A stretch of 64,000 nt of DNA, from assembly GCF_900100385.1 (NCBI RefSeq), contig NZ_FNFC01000007.1:62001-126000 (forward strand). Reading direction: 5' to 3'. The notes beneath the pieces were generated by a model. That model had not been told where the DNA came from, made no database searches, and worked only from the letters and a program-made list of their open reading frames with translations. The position numbers were made by a program, and so were the translations under genes. The DNA is from Halovenus aranensis. GTDB taxonomy: Archaea; Halobacteriota; Halobacteria; Halobacteriales; Haloarculaceae. Below are positions 27,604 to 36,920 of the stretch, in pieces (the stretch's first letter is position 1; every line of letters starts with the position of its first letter).

Positions 27604-28977
27604 GTGACGCAACTCGACATTCACTCCGAGCGTCTCCGACAGGCTCTGGACGGCGAGGAGTTCGCGATTGCGGTCGTCACGGCGACCAAGCCGGATTTCT
27701 ACAAGCAGGCGCCGGTCGTCGCTGCGGCCAACGAGTACGGTCTCCCGTGTTTCATCATCCACACCGGCCAACACTACGACGACGTACTCGGCCACGGGCT
27801 CTCGGAGTACGACCTCGAATCGCACATCGCGGTCGATATGGGGGTTCGAGGCGGCCTCTCTGAGAAGACGGCAGCTCTGATGACCCGCACGAAGACGTTT
27901 GCCGACCATCTGGACGAGCAGTTTCCCGAGACGACTGTGCTTCCCATCGTCCACGGCGACACCCACGCCGCGGGCATCTTTCCCCAGGCGTGGGCCTTCG
28001 CGACCAACCAGTTCGTCGCTCACAACGAGGCGGGCCTCCGCGGGATGATGCCCGATTTCGACAACGCCGACGAGCCTGCCGCCTTCGTCGCCGACCAGTT
28101 CGAGGGCGAGTGGACGCTCAACCGCGCCGAGCCGTTCCCCGAGCAGTACGACACCTTCGTCGGGAGTGCGGCCTCGATATATCACTTCGCGCCGGTCGAA
28201 CGCAACCGCCAGCACCTCCTCGAGGAGGGGTATCCCGCCGAATCAAACGGCGTCGAACGTATCCCCGTCGTCGGCAACTCTATCGTGGACGCAATCGCGA
28301 TGAAACGCGACCACGACCTGACGGAGTCGATTTTCGACATCTATCCCGTTCTCGAAGCGCGCGACGACTGGATTCGCGTCGACATCCACCGCCGCGCGAA
28401 CCTGCTTCCAGAGCGGTTTTCGAGCATCGTCGAGGGTATCATCGGACTCGTCGAAGACGGCTACAACGTCAACTTCGTCGAGCTCACTGCGACCAAAAAG
28501 GCCCTGGAGAACTACGGCTACCGCGAGCGCCTGCTCGAACTCGATGCCGACCGCGAGAACTTCCTGTTTACCGGCCTCTGGAAGAAACACGCCCACGTCT
28601 ACGAGTTCCTCACCTCCGGGCAGTGTTTTGCCGAGTACACCGACTCCGGAAGCATGCAGGAGGAACTCAACGTCATCGACGAGGCGCTGTGTCTCACCGC
28701 CCGGTTCAATACCGACCGTCCGGAGACTGTCATGGACGCCGAGTCGAACCTGCTCGTCCCGCCGACGTCGGCTACGGCCGTCCGCGACACAATCGAGTAC
28801 GTCTACGAGACAGAGCGCGTCCGCGACCGCCTCGGCGACAACGAGGCTCTCTACGGCGAGAACGTCGGTCGACAAATCGTGGAGTTCCTTGACGACCGGC
28901 GCGACGACGCGGTGTTCGAGTGGGCCTCTAGACGGGCTGGCTTCGACTCCGCTGGCACCGAGTTCGAGTATCTGTAA
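27604..28977 (+). CDS. UDP-N-acetylglucosamine 2-epimerase-like protein
   Basis: 457 residues, GTG start. The WecB/GTB-fold pattern is visible: VVTATKPDFYKQAPVVAAA near the start, HTGQHYDD, VHGDTHAAGIF, and FTDSGS-like YTDSGSMQEELN in the nucleotide-binding half. It is longer than usual (about 360-390) through an insertion in the middle (about 155-215) with acidic sequence. Expected to make UDP-ManNAc or a related sugar for surface glycans. It could act on a different NDP-sugar. Confidence 0.82.
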   Translation: MTQLDIHSERLRQALDGEEFAIAVVTATKPDFYKQAPVVAAANEYGLPCFIIHTGQHYDDVLGHGLSEYDLESHIAVDMGVRGGLSEKTAALMTRTKTFADHLDEQFPETTVLPIVHGDTHAAGIFPQAWAFATNQFVAHNEAGLRGMMPDFDNADEPAAFVADQFEGEWTLNRAEPFPEQYDTFVGSAASIYHFAPVERNRQHLLEEGYPAESNGVERIPVVGNSIVDAIAMKRDHDLTESIFDIYPVLEARDDWIRVDIHRRANLLPERFSSIVEGIIGLVEDGYNVNFVELTATKKALENYGYRERLLELDADRENFLFTGLWKKHAHVYEFLTSGQCFAEYTDSGSMQEELNVIDEALCLTARFNTDRPETVMDAESNLLVPPTSATAVRDTIEYVYETERVRDRLGDNEALYGENVGRQIVEFLDDRRDDAVFEWASRRAGFDSAGTEFEYL

Positions 28978-29043
28978 GCTGTTGCAGGGTCTGTAACTCT
29001 GGTCGACTGTTTATGCTGTGTCAGTGGCTGTGTACGCGCATAG

Positions 29044-29640
29044 ATGGGAGCCACGACGCGGCAGTACCAGCCCGAGACACTCGCCCTCAGCGGCAGCCAG
29101 TACACTGTCGAACAGACCGGAACAGACGAGAACATGCGCCCCGAGTACGAGGCCACGGACGCGGCCGGTGAGACCGTCTTCAGCGCTACCTACGAGATGT
29201 ACCAGACGAAGGATTCGTTTGCCTTCTTCGACGGTGACGGTGAGGAAATCGTCACCGTGACCGCGACCAGCGCGCTGGATATGGCCGGCGACTACACGCT
29301 CACTGATACACAAACCGGACAGGACCTCGTCGTCCTGGAAAACGACTTCTCGTTGCTTCGGGACACCTGGCGGATTCGCGACGCCGACGACGGCTCCGTG
29401 CTCGCCGAACTCACCTCGCGTGGCGGTGTCGCCACCGTCGCCCGAACGCTCCTTCCTTTCGGCAGGTGGCTCGGCCACGAGTACACGATTGCAGACCGAG
29501 ACGGCGAGGCCGCCGGCACCATCGAGAGCGGGTTCGGAATCCTCGACGAGTACGAGGTTACGATTGCCGACACCAGTTCGGTTCCGCAGGTACCTGTCGT
29601 GGTCGGGGTCGCCGTTATCGACGGGATTCAGGCAAATTAG
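29044..29640 (+). CDS. LURP-one-related/scramblase-like beta-barrel protein
   Basis: 198 residues without signal peptide. Repeating beta strands with the LOR/tubby-C2 pattern: YTVEQTGTDENMRPEYEATDAAGETVFSA, FAFFDGDGEEIVTV, TLTDTQTGQDLVVL, WRIRDADDGSVLAEL. Haloarchaeal genomes often hold several such proteins. A lipid- or nucleic-acid-binding role is suggested by the fold family only. Confidence 0.78.
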   Translation: MGATTRQYQPETLALSGSQYTVEQTGTDENMRPEYEATDAAGETVFSATYEMYQTKDSFAFFDGDGEEIVTVTATSALDMAGDYTLTDTQTGQDLVVLENDFSLLRDTWRIRDADDGSVLAELTSRGGVATVARTLLPFGRWLGHEYTIADRDGEAAGTIESGFGILDEYEVTIADTSSVPQVPVVVGVAVIDGIQAN

Positions 29641-29995
29641 GAGACTACCCTTCGAGGACGGTCCCGCTTGCACCGACAGCGACACCGATGGTGACGCGGG
29701 CGAGCACAGAAAGGTCCTACCCGACTGGCGTCTCTGTTGCTGCCCACCGCTTGTCAGCCGAGTTTCTCCGTGTTCTTTCGTCTGGAGTAAAATGTTTATT
29801 GCTGCTGGTTCGATACACGTATGTCCAGTTATTTCTCTCATTTACTGTTTTTGGTGACCGTTTCTCCACTGTCTGTCGGTGATACCGATGGGAGACTGCC
29901 TCATATGTTTGGAAGCTGGAACGTTCTATCACGAAAATAATAAATCATCGGCAATAGAAAATTGCAGGTATGCACCCAGAGAGGTGGTCTTTCTC
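29641..29995. promoter_or_regulatory. Upstream region of the 2-oxoacid dehydrogenase operon
   Basis: 355 bp with no credible gene. AT-rich patches occur near 29789-29800 and 29935-29945 (aataataaatc). The latter is well placed as a TATA box for a short leader, and a Shine-Dalgarno-like gaggtg lies at 29981-29986, 9 nt before the ATG. So this operon seems to use a leadered, SD-bearing mRNA, unlike most genes here. Confidence 0.55.
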
Positions 29996-31120
29996 ATGAG
30001 CGTGTTACAGCGCGAGCCAGACGACATGGTACAGGTACTCGACGACGAGGGTAAGGTACTCGACGGTGCGGACGTGCCGGATATCGACGACGAGACGCTC
30101 GTCGAGATGTTCCGCCAGCTGAAGGTGGCCCGGCACTTCGACGAGCGAGCGGTCAGCCTCCAGCGACAGGGACGAATGGGGACGTACCCGCCGCTGGCGG
30201 GCCAAGAGGCCGCACAGATTGGCAGCGTCCACGCGATTGCCGACGACGACTGGGTGTTCCCGAGCTATCGGGAACACGGTGTTGGCTACGTGTTGGGCTG
30301 GGACCTGTATCAGGTCTTGCTGCTGTGGATGGGCCACACCGAAGGGAAAGTCGCCCCGGACGACGTGAACATGTTCACGCCCGCGGTGCCGATTGCGACA
30401 CAGATTCCCCACGCGACGGGAGCCGCGTGGGCCTCGAAACTCCAGAACGAAGACCGCGCGTTCCTCTGTTATTTCGGTGACGGCGCGACGAGCGAGGGAG
30501 ACTTCCACGAGGGCCTGAACTTCGCCGGCGTCTACGACACGCCCACCGTCTTTTTCTGTAACAACAACCAGTGGGCGATTTCGGTTCCCCGAGAGAAACA
30601 GACCGCGAGCAAGACAATCGCTCAGAAAGCTCACAGCTACGGCTTCACGGGCGTTCAGGTCGACGGGATGGACCCGCTTGCGGTCTATCAGGTCACCAAG
30701 GAGGCAGTCGAGAAGGCAAAGACGGGAGACGGCGCTGACGAGGACGTCGGCCGGGCGACACAGCCGACGCTCATCGAGGCGGTCCAGTACCGCTTTGGCG
30801 CACACACCACCGCCGACGACCCGAGTGTCTACCGCGACGAAGACGAAGTCGAGCGCTGGAAACAGAAAGACCCTATCCCGCGCATGGAGACGTTCCTGCG
30901 CGACCGCGGACTGGTCGACGACGCGGCCATCGAGGAGATGGAGGCAGACATCAAACAGGAGGTCGCCGACGCCATCGACCGCGCCGAGGAGTTCGACCGC
31001 CCCGACCCCGCGGAGATGTTCAACGACGTCTACGCAGACATGCCACAGCGCCTGCAAGAACAGCTCGACTACCTCGAAGCGCTTCGCGACCGCCACGGTG
31101 ACGAGGTGCTACTCGAATGA
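29996..31120 (+). CDS. pdhA: 2-oxoacid (pyruvate-type) dehydrogenase E1 component, alpha subunit
   Basis: 374 residues from ATG 29996 ([10 protein letters not shown]), chosen for the SD site and family N-terminus. The thiamine diphosphate motif is [18 protein letters not shown]...NNNQWAI (GDG...NN). First gene of a four-gene operon (overlaps pdhB by 4 nt). E1alpha with E1beta decarboxylates a 2-oxoacid and transfers the acyl group to lipoyl-E2. Haloarchaea oxidise pyruvate mainly by ferredoxin oxidoreductase, and the true substrate of this complex (branched-chain or other 2-oxoacid) cannot be read from sequence. Confidence 0.93.
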   Translation: MSVLQREPDDMVQVLDDEGKVLDGADVPDIDDETLVEMFRQLKVARHFDERAVSLQRQGRMGTYPPLAGQEAAQIGSVHAIADDDWVFPSYREHGVGYVLGWDLYQVLLLWMGHTEGKVAPDDVNMFTPAVPIATQIPHATGAAWASKLQNEDRAFLCYFGDGATSEGDFHEGLNFAGVYDTPTVFFCNNNQWAISVPREKQTASKTIAQKAHSYGFTGVQVDGMDPLAVYQVTKEAVEKAKTGDGADEDVGRATQPTLIEAVQYRFGAHTTADDPSVYRDEDEVERWKQKDPIPRMETFLRDRGLVDDAAIEEMEADIKQEVADAIDRAEEFDRPDPAEMFNDVYADMPQRLQEQLDYLEALRDRHGDEVLLE

Positions 31121-32127
31121 GCCAGGAACTGAGCGATACGGAGAGCACGCAGAGTCTGACGCTCGTCCAGGCCGTCCGTGACGGGCTGTACACCGAGATG
31201 GGTAACGACGACAGCGTCGTCGTCATGGGCGAAGATGTCGGAGAAAACGGCGGGGTCTTCCGTGCGACCCAGGACCTCGTCGACGAGTTCGGCGACGACC
31301 GCGTCATCGACACGCCGCTCTCGGAGGCCGGCATCGCGGGCACCGCCGTCGGCATGGCTGCCTACGGGATGCGCCCCGTCGCCGAGTTCCAGTTCCTCGG
31401 GTTCATCTACCCGGCCTACGACCAGATTGTGAGTCACGCGGCTCGCCTGCGAACTCGAAGCAACGGCCGATTCAGCTGCTCGGCGGTGTTCCGGGCCCCC
31501 TACGGCGGCGGTATCCACGCCCCCGAACACCACTCGGAGTCGAGCGAGGCCTTCTTCGTCCACCAGCCCGGCCTCAAGGTCGCAATCCCCTCGACGCCCT
31601 ACGACACGAAGGGGATGCTCATCCAGGCCATCCGGGACCCCGACCCGGTCATCTTCCTCGAACCGAAGCTCATCTACCGGGCCTTCCGCGACGACGTGCC
31701 CGAGACCGACTACACGGTTCCCCTCGGCGAGGCGAAGGTCCGCCGAGAAGGGTCGGACGTGTCGGTGTTCACCTGGGGCGCGATGACGCCCGCGACGATG
31801 GACGCCGCCGAGGAACTCGCCGAGGAGGAGGGCATCGACGCCGAAGTCGTCGACCTCCGCTCGCTGTCACCCCTCGACGAGGAGACAATCAAAGAGTCGT
31901 TCAAAAAGACAGGTCGCGGGGTTGTCGTCCAGGAGGCTCCGAAAAGCGGCGGGGTCGCGAGCGAGGTTACCGCGACCATCCAGGAGGACATCCTGTTGTA
32001 TCAGGAAGCACCGATTAACCGCGTCACCGGCTTCGACGTGCCGTTCCCGCTGTACGCGCTCGAAGAGTACTACCTGCCGGAGCCGGCACGCATCAAGGAC
32101 GGTATTCGCGAGACTGTCGAGTTCTAA
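31117..32127 (+). CDS. pdhB: 2-oxoacid dehydrogenase E1 component, beta subunit
   Basis: 336 residues. The transketolase pyrimidine-binding domain is N-terminal ([17 protein letters not shown], with the ThDP-activating Glu), and the C-terminal domain has the [13 protein letters not shown] lipoyl-partner region. ATGA overlap with pdhA and a 2-nt gap to E2 indicate translational coupling and fixed stoichiometry. Confidence 0.94.
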   Translation: MSQELSDTESTQSLTLVQAVRDGLYTEMGNDDSVVVMGEDVGENGGVFRATQDLVDEFGDDRVIDTPLSEAGIAGTAVGMAAYGMRPVAEFQFLGFIYPAYDQIVSHAARLRTRSNGRFSCSAVFRAPYGGGIHAPEHHSESSEAFFVHQPGLKVAIPSTPYDTKGMLIQAIRDPDPVIFLEPKLIYRAFRDDVPETDYTVPLGEAKVRREGSDVSVFTWGAMTPATMDAAEELAEEEGIDAEVVDLRSLSPLDEETIKESFKKTGRGVVVQEAPKSGGVASEVTATIQEDILLYQEAPINRVTGFDVPFPLYALEEYYLPEPARIKDGIRETVEF

Positions 32128-32129
32128 CC

Positions 32130-33653
32130 ATGGCATTCGAATTCGAGTTACCAGACGTTGGCGAAGGTATCGCGGAAGGAGAAATCGTCGCCTGGCACGT
32201 CAGCCCGGGCGACACGGTCGAAGAGGACCAGGTGATGGCAGACGTCGAGACAGACAAGGCGGTCGTCGACCTCCCTGCACCGGTCACCGGAACGCTGCTC
32301 GACCTCCACGCCGAGGAAGGCGAGATGGTACCTGTCGGCGATGTTGTCGCCACCATCGACGTCGACGGCGACGGTGAGGTCACAGAGGAGACGCCGTCCG
32401 AGGACACTGCGACCGAGGAGGTTGCGGCGACTGAGACGGCCGCCGACAGCGAGCCAGACCAGGACGCACTCGAGGCATCGACCGGCGATGGTCGCGTGTT
32501 CGCACCGCCGAACGTCCGGCGCCTCGCCCGCGAGGAGGGCGTCGACATCACGACCGTCGAGGGAACTGGTCCAAGCGGCCGAATTACCGAGTCAGACGTT
32601 CGCGCCGCCGCAAACGGCGAAGAACAGACGACGACCTCGGCAGTAACACCGCGAGACGACGGCGACACGGCCACGCAGTCGACCAGCGAGACGACAACTG
32701 CGACGACACAGACGACTGTCGAGACGGCAGACCGCGACCAGACGCTCGCGACGCCGGCCACCCGGAAAATCGCCGAGGAGGAGGGTATCGATCTCGACAC
32801 GGTGCCGACCGACAAGACCCGCGACGGCAAGGCGTTCGTCGAGGAGGAAGATATTCGTGCCTTCCTCGAAGCTGAGGAGGCGAGCGCAGAGACGAGTGCG
32901 GGCGCTGACACGGCCACCACCAGCGCCGGTGTCGAGACGGCGACGCCGACGCCCCAGGAGGTCACGACCGAACCGTACCGGGGCGTTCGTCGGACTATCG
33001 GCCAGCAGATGGAGGAGTCGAAGTACACCGCACCCCACGTCACGCACCACGACACAGCGGATGTCTCCGAACTCGTCGAGACCCGAGACGAGCTCAAGGC
33101 TCGGGCCGAGGCGGAGGGCATCACCATGACGTACATGCCTTTCGTCATCAAGGCAATCGTCGCTGCGCTCAAGGAGTACCCGATGCTCAACTCCGAGCTC
33201 GACGAGGAGGCCGAAGAGATACAGTACAAACACTACTACAACATCGGCATCGCGGTCGCCACCGACGCGGGACTGATGGTGCCCGTCGTCAAAGACGCAG
33301 ACGACAAGGGCATGCTCCAGCTCTCCTCGGAGGTGAACGAACTCGCCTCGAAGGCGCGAAACCGGGAGGTCAGCCCCGACGAACTCCAGGGGAGTACCTT
33401 CTCGATTACGAACTTCGGGGCCTTCGGCGGCGAGTACGCGACCCCCATCATCAACTATCCCGAGACCGCCATCCTCGGCCTCGGGGAAATCAAACAGCGC
33501 CCGGTCGTCGAGGACGGCGAGGTGGTCGCCAAACACACGCTGCCGCTGTCGCTGACCATCGACCACCGGGTCATCGACGGTGCCGAGGCTGCACAGTTCT
33601 GTAACACGGTCATGGAGTACCTAGAGAACCCGACGTTGCTGTTACTCGAGTAA
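32130..33653 (+). CDS. pdhC: Dihydrolipoamide acyltransferase E2 with one lipoyl and two subunit-binding domains
   Basis: 507 residues. Lipoyl domain 1-80, with the lipoylation Lys in ETDKAVVD (Lys43). A first peripheral-subunit-binding-like domain lies at about 124-162 (FAPPNVRRLAREEGVDITTV...GRITESDV), then a Thr-rich linker, then a second at about 206-247 (ATPATRKIAEEEGIDLDTV). The acyltransferase domain (285-507) contains HRVIDGAEAAQF. It carries acyl groups from E1 to CoA and is the expected substrate of LipA. The duplicated binding domain is discussed as a finding. Confidence 0.94.
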   Translation: MAFEFELPDVGEGIAEGEIVAWHVSPGDTVEEDQVMADVETDKAVVDLPAPVTGTLLDLHAEEGEMVPVGDVVATIDVDGDGEVTEETPSEDTATEEVAATETAADSEPDQDALEASTGDGRVFAPPNVRRLAREEGVDITTVEGTGPSGRITESDVRAAANGEEQTTTSAVTPRDDGDTATQSTSETTTATTQTTVETADRDQTLATPATRKIAEEEGIDLDTVPTDKTRDGKAFVEEEDIRAFLEAEEASAETSAGADTATTSAGVETATPTPQEVTTEPYRGVRRTIGQQMEESKYTAPHVTHHDTADVSELVETRDELKARAEAEGITMTYMPFVIKAIVAALKEYPMLNSELDEEAEEIQYKHYYNIGIAVATDAGLMVPVVKDADDKGMLQLSSEVNELASKARNREVSPDELQGSTFSITNFGAFGGEYATPIINYPETAILGLGEIKQRPVVEDGEVVAKHTLPLSLTIDHRVIDGAEAAQFCNTVMEYLENPTLLLLE

Positions 33654-33655
33654 TC

Positions 33656-35071
33656 ATGGTAGTTGGAGATATCACCTCATCGACGGACGTACTGGTAATC
33701 GGCGGCGGTCCCGGCGGCTACGTGGCCGCCATCAGGGCCGGACAGCTCGACCTCGACGTGACGCTCGTCGAGATGGACGCCTACGGCGGGACCTGCCTCA
33801 ACCGCGGGTGTATCCCCTCGAAGGCGATGATTTCGGCGAGTGACATCGCCCACGACGCCACGCAGGCCGAAGAGATGGGTATCTACGCCGACCCCGCAGT
33901 CGACCTCCAGGGGATGGTCGACTGGAAAGACCAACTGGTGACCCGCCTGACCAAAGGCGTCGAGTCACTGAGCGAGCGCGCCGGCGCACATCTCATCGAG
34001 GGACGCGCCGAGTTCGCCTCGCCCGGCAGGGCGCGCATCGTCGCCTCCGGCGAAGGGCAGGGTTCGGAGTCGATCGAGTTCGACAACGCCATCATCGCGA
34101 CGGGAAGCCGCCCCATCGAGGTGCCCGGCTTCGAGTTCGACGGCGAGCGGATCCTCGCCTCGGAGCACGCCCTCTCGCTCGACTCGGTCCCCGAGAGCAT
34201 GGTCGTCGTCGGCGGCGGCTATATCGGGATGGAGCTGGCGACGGTGTATCAGAAGCTCGGCTGTGACGTGACCATCGTCGAGATGCTCGACAGCCCGCTC
34301 CCCCAGTACGGGAGCGACATCACCGATGTCGTCCACGAGCGCGCCGAGGAGTTGGGTATCGACTTCCACTTCGGCCAGCGCGCCTCCGAGTGGGAGGAAG
34401 ACGGCGACGGTCTCGTCGTCCGCACCGAGGACGAGGACGGCAACCTCACGGCCTTCGACGCCGAGAAGTGTCTGGTCGCGGTCGGCCGCGAGCCCGTGAC
34501 GGACACGCTGAATCTCGATGCTGTCGACGTGGAAACCGACGACAACGGCTGCATCGTCACGGACGGCCAGACCCGGACGACCGAGGAGACCATCTTCGCG
34601 GTCGGCGACGTGGCCGGCGAGCCGATGCTCGCTCACAAGGCGTTCAAAGAGGGCGAGGTCGCCGCCGAGGTCGTCGCCGGCGAGCCATCGGCACTCGATC
34701 ACCAGGCGGTCCCGGCGGCGGTGTTCACCGACCCCGAAATCGGCACCGTCGGCATGACCGAAGCCGAGGCCGAGGAGGCCGGCTTCGACCCGATTACGGG
34801 ACAGATGCCGCTCCGCGCCTCCGGCCGGGCGCTCTCGCTCAACGAGAAAGAAGGGTTCGTCCGCGTCGTCGCCGACGGGGAGAGCGGCTTCATCCTCGGG
34901 GCACAGATTGTCGGTCCCGAGGCCTCCGAACTCGTCGCCGAACTCACGCTCGCCATCGAGATGGGCGCGACTCTGGAAGACGTGGCACAGACCATCCACG
35001 TCCACCCCACCCTCTCCGAGGCCGTCCACGAGGCCGTCAAGGGCGCGAAAGGCGAGAGCATCCACTACTAA
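33656..35071 (+). CDS. lpdA: Dihydrolipoyl dehydrogenase (E3)
   Basis: 471 residues. FAD loop GGGPGGYVAAIRAGQ, redox disulfide GGTCLNRGCIPSK (CxxxxC), NAD loop VVGGGYIGMELA, second FAD site TIFAVGDVAGEPMLAHKA, and the catalytic His-Glu dyad near the C-terminus (HVHPTLSEAVHE). It reoxidises dihydrolipoyl-E2 with NAD. Last gene of the E1-E1-E2-E3 operon. Confidence 0.96.
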   Translation: MVVGDITSSTDVLVIGGGPGGYVAAIRAGQLDLDVTLVEMDAYGGTCLNRGCIPSKAMISASDIAHDATQAEEMGIYADPAVDLQGMVDWKDQLVTRLTKGVESLSERAGAHLIEGRAEFASPGRARIVASGEGQGSESIEFDNAIIATGSRPIEVPGFEFDGERILASEHALSLDSVPESMVVVGGGYIGMELATVYQKLGCDVTIVEMLDSPLPQYGSDITDVVHERAEELGIDFHFGQRASEWEEDGDGLVVRTEDEDGNLTAFDAEKCLVAVGREPVTDTLNLDAVDVETDDNGCIVTDGQTRTTEETIFAVGDVAGEPMLAHKAFKEGEVAAEVVAGEPSALDHQAVPAAVFTDPEIGTVGMTEAEAEEAGFDPITGQMPLRASGRALSLNEKEGFVRVVADGESGFILGAQIVGPEASELVAELTLAIEMGATLEDVAQTIHVHPTLSEAVHEAVKGAKGESIHY

Positions 35072-35178
35072 CGTTTCCGGCGGCTTCTTTCCATAGGTGC
35101 GGTCTTCTGTACGGCCCTGTCACTTGCATTTACCGGCAATTGTATCTTATTCTCGATGAATAATGTCAATAGGAACAA

Positions 35179-35613
35179 ATGTGTTACACTATGACGGGGC
35201 CATGGAATATCGACCCGGATGAGATTCCGGCAGATAGCCGCACACGAACCCGAAAGCGGCGGCTTCAGGCCGTCGGTCTGGGATTCTGGGGGTTGTTTGC
35301 CGGGAGTCTCACGGTGTTGCTGGTGGCGGGGACTAACGACCTCACCACCGCTGAGACCGCGTCGCTGGTCGGATTGAGCCTCGGGACAGCGTTGGTTGCT
35401 ATCGTCCTCGGAGGACTCGCGCTTCTCGTGCTCCGGTATCTCCCGTCTATTATCGCAAAAATACTGTTCACAGTTGCGTTCCTGGCCGTTCTGGCGCTGG
35501 TGTTACCCCAGTTCGTCGCGGTAGCGCTCGCAGAGTTCTCGGTGTTCGAGGGCGTCCCGACCGAAGCCAAACAGCCGCTATTGGACCTTCTCGAAACGCT
35601 CACAGAAGAGTGA
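35179..35613 (+). CDS. Hypothetical three-TM membrane protein
   Basis: 144 residues (an ATG five codons in, MTGPWNIDPDE, is equally good). A charged N-terminus with Arg/Lys cluster (RTRTRKRRL), then hydrophobic segments at about 32-50, 63-88 and 91-118, and an acidic C-terminal helix. No motif recognised. It is convergent with ychF; the stops are 5 nt apart. Confidence 0.7.
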   Translation: MCYTMTGPWNIDPDEIPADSRTRTRKRRLQAVGLGFWGLFAGSLTVLLVAGTNDLTTAETASLVGLSLGTALVAIVLGGLALLVLRYLPSIIAKILFTVAFLAVLALVLPQFVAVALAEFSVFEGVPTEAKQPLLDLLETLTEE

Positions 35614-35618
35614 CGCCG

Positions 35619-36806
35619 TCACTGGTTCGTCGAGACGACCTCGACGACATCGCGGTGGTCGAGGACGGTATCGGCCCCGACCTGCCGGTCCGTGCGGCAG
35701 TCGATGGCGTGCAGGAAGCCGTCGCCGATATCCGAATGGAGGTGGTAGGCGAACTCCTCGGCGGTCGCGTCCTCGGGAAGCAGGAAACAGTCACGGAACG
35801 GTCCCTCCGACCAGTTGCCCGAGGCCGAGCCGGGGAAGACGGCCTTCAGCCCGAGCACGTCGAAGACGGCGGTTTCGAGCGCACGCTGGACGCCGGCACC
35901 GCCGAACTCCTCGACGAACGTCCGAATCTGTTCGAGGCCGGCCGCTTTCTCGTCGGGTAGCTCCGCCGTAATCTCGAAGCCGTCTTCTCCCGGCACGTAC
36001 TCGATTGCGCCCTGTTCGTTCGCGTTTTTGAGCGCTTTCTCGGCGTGGGCCGAGACCGGAACGAAGTCGAGATGCTCGTAGTCGGGGTCGGTCGTAATCT
36101 CCTCCCAGTTGGCCTGTGCCTCGGGGGTGTCCATCTTGTTCGCCGCGATGACCATCGGCTTCGTCCGCTTGCGGATTGCACGGGCAAGCGTCTCCCTGGC
36201 GTCTGTCTCCCACGCCGTGGGCGTCACCTCGTACCCTTCCGTGAGGATGACCTGCTTGATTTCGGCCGCCGAGATGCCAAAGGCCGAGAGCTGTTCGGCG
36301 AGAATATCCTCCGGGTCGGGGTCCGAGAGCTGTTTGCTCTCGTAGCGCTCGATGCCCTTTTCGAGGATGTCGAGATACCACGCGTCGAGTTCGTCTTCGA
36401 GGAAGTCGATGTCTTCGCGAGGGTCGTGGCCCTCCGTGGTTTCGCCTTCGCTGTCAGTCGTCCCTGAGAAGTCGACGACGTGAATCAGGGCGTCCGTCTC
36501 GTTCAGGTCGGTGAGAAACTGGTTGCCGAGCCCTCTACCCTCGTGTGCCCCGGGGACGAGTCCGGCGATATCGACCAGCTTGATTGGGACGAACCGGCTC
36601 CCGTCCTTGCAGTCACCGACCGAGGGTTCACAGGTGTTGTCGAACTCCGGGGCGGCACACTCCGTCCGGACGTAGGCTTCGCCGATACTCGGGTCGATTG
36701 TGGTAAACGGGAACGCGCCTTCGGGCACGTCGTTCATCGTCGCAGCGTTGAACAGCGTCGACTTGCCGACCGACGGCTTGCCGACCAGACCGATGCGATA
36801 GCTCAT
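35619..36806 (-). CDS. ychF: YchF/Obg-family NTPase
   Basis: 395 residues. Walker A GKPSVGKSTLF, G3 DIAGLVPGAHEGRG, and NKMD at the G4 position. In YchF this position normally has NxxE and confers ATP preference, so nucleotide choice here may differ. The C-terminus has the TGS-like segment (LKAVFPGSASGNWSEGPFRDCFLLPEDATAEEFAYHLHSDIG). A ribosome-associated regulatory NTPase by family. Confidence 0.92.
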   Translation of the reverse strand: MSYRIGLVGKPSVGKSTLFNAATMNDVPEGAFPFTTIDPSIGEAYVRTECAAPEFDNTCEPSVGDCKDGSRFVPIKLVDIAGLVPGAHEGRGLGNQFLTDLNETDALIHVVDFSGTTDSEGETTEGHDPREDIDFLEDELDAWYLDILEKGIERYESKQLSDPDPEDILAEQLSAFGISAAEIKQVILTEGYEVTPTAWETDARETLARAIRKRTKPMVIAANKMDTPEAQANWEEITTDPDYEHLDFVPVSAHAEKALKNANEQGAIEYVPGEDGFEITAELPDEKAAGLEQIRTFVEEFGGAGVQRALETAVFDVLGLKAVFPGSASGNWSEGPFRDCFLLPEDATAEEFAYHLHSDIGDGFLHAIDCRTDRQVGADTVLDHRDVVEVVSTNQ

Positions 36807-36890
36807 TGTCGGAGTGAGTCGGCCGGTGCCTAAACGGGTTTCTTCACGACTCGTCTCTGTGGTGTGTGTGCGGTCGGCAAGGCTGTACTG

Positions 36891-36896
36891 TTATAT
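36891..36896 (+). promoter_or_regulatory. TATA-like box deciding the start of the phosphoesterase gene
   Basis: ttatat begins 30 nt before ATG 36921, the canonical distance for a leaderless transcript. It is only 18 nt before ATG 36909, too close. This favours the later start. Confidence 0.5.
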
Positions 36897-36920
36897 CGCT
36901 GGCCGTCGATGTTCGGCCCG

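Noticed and set aside
29717-29932. 71-codon minus-strand frame upstream of pdhA
   Set aside because: Composition rich in Arg/Ser/Thr, no start signals, overlaps the operon promoter region.
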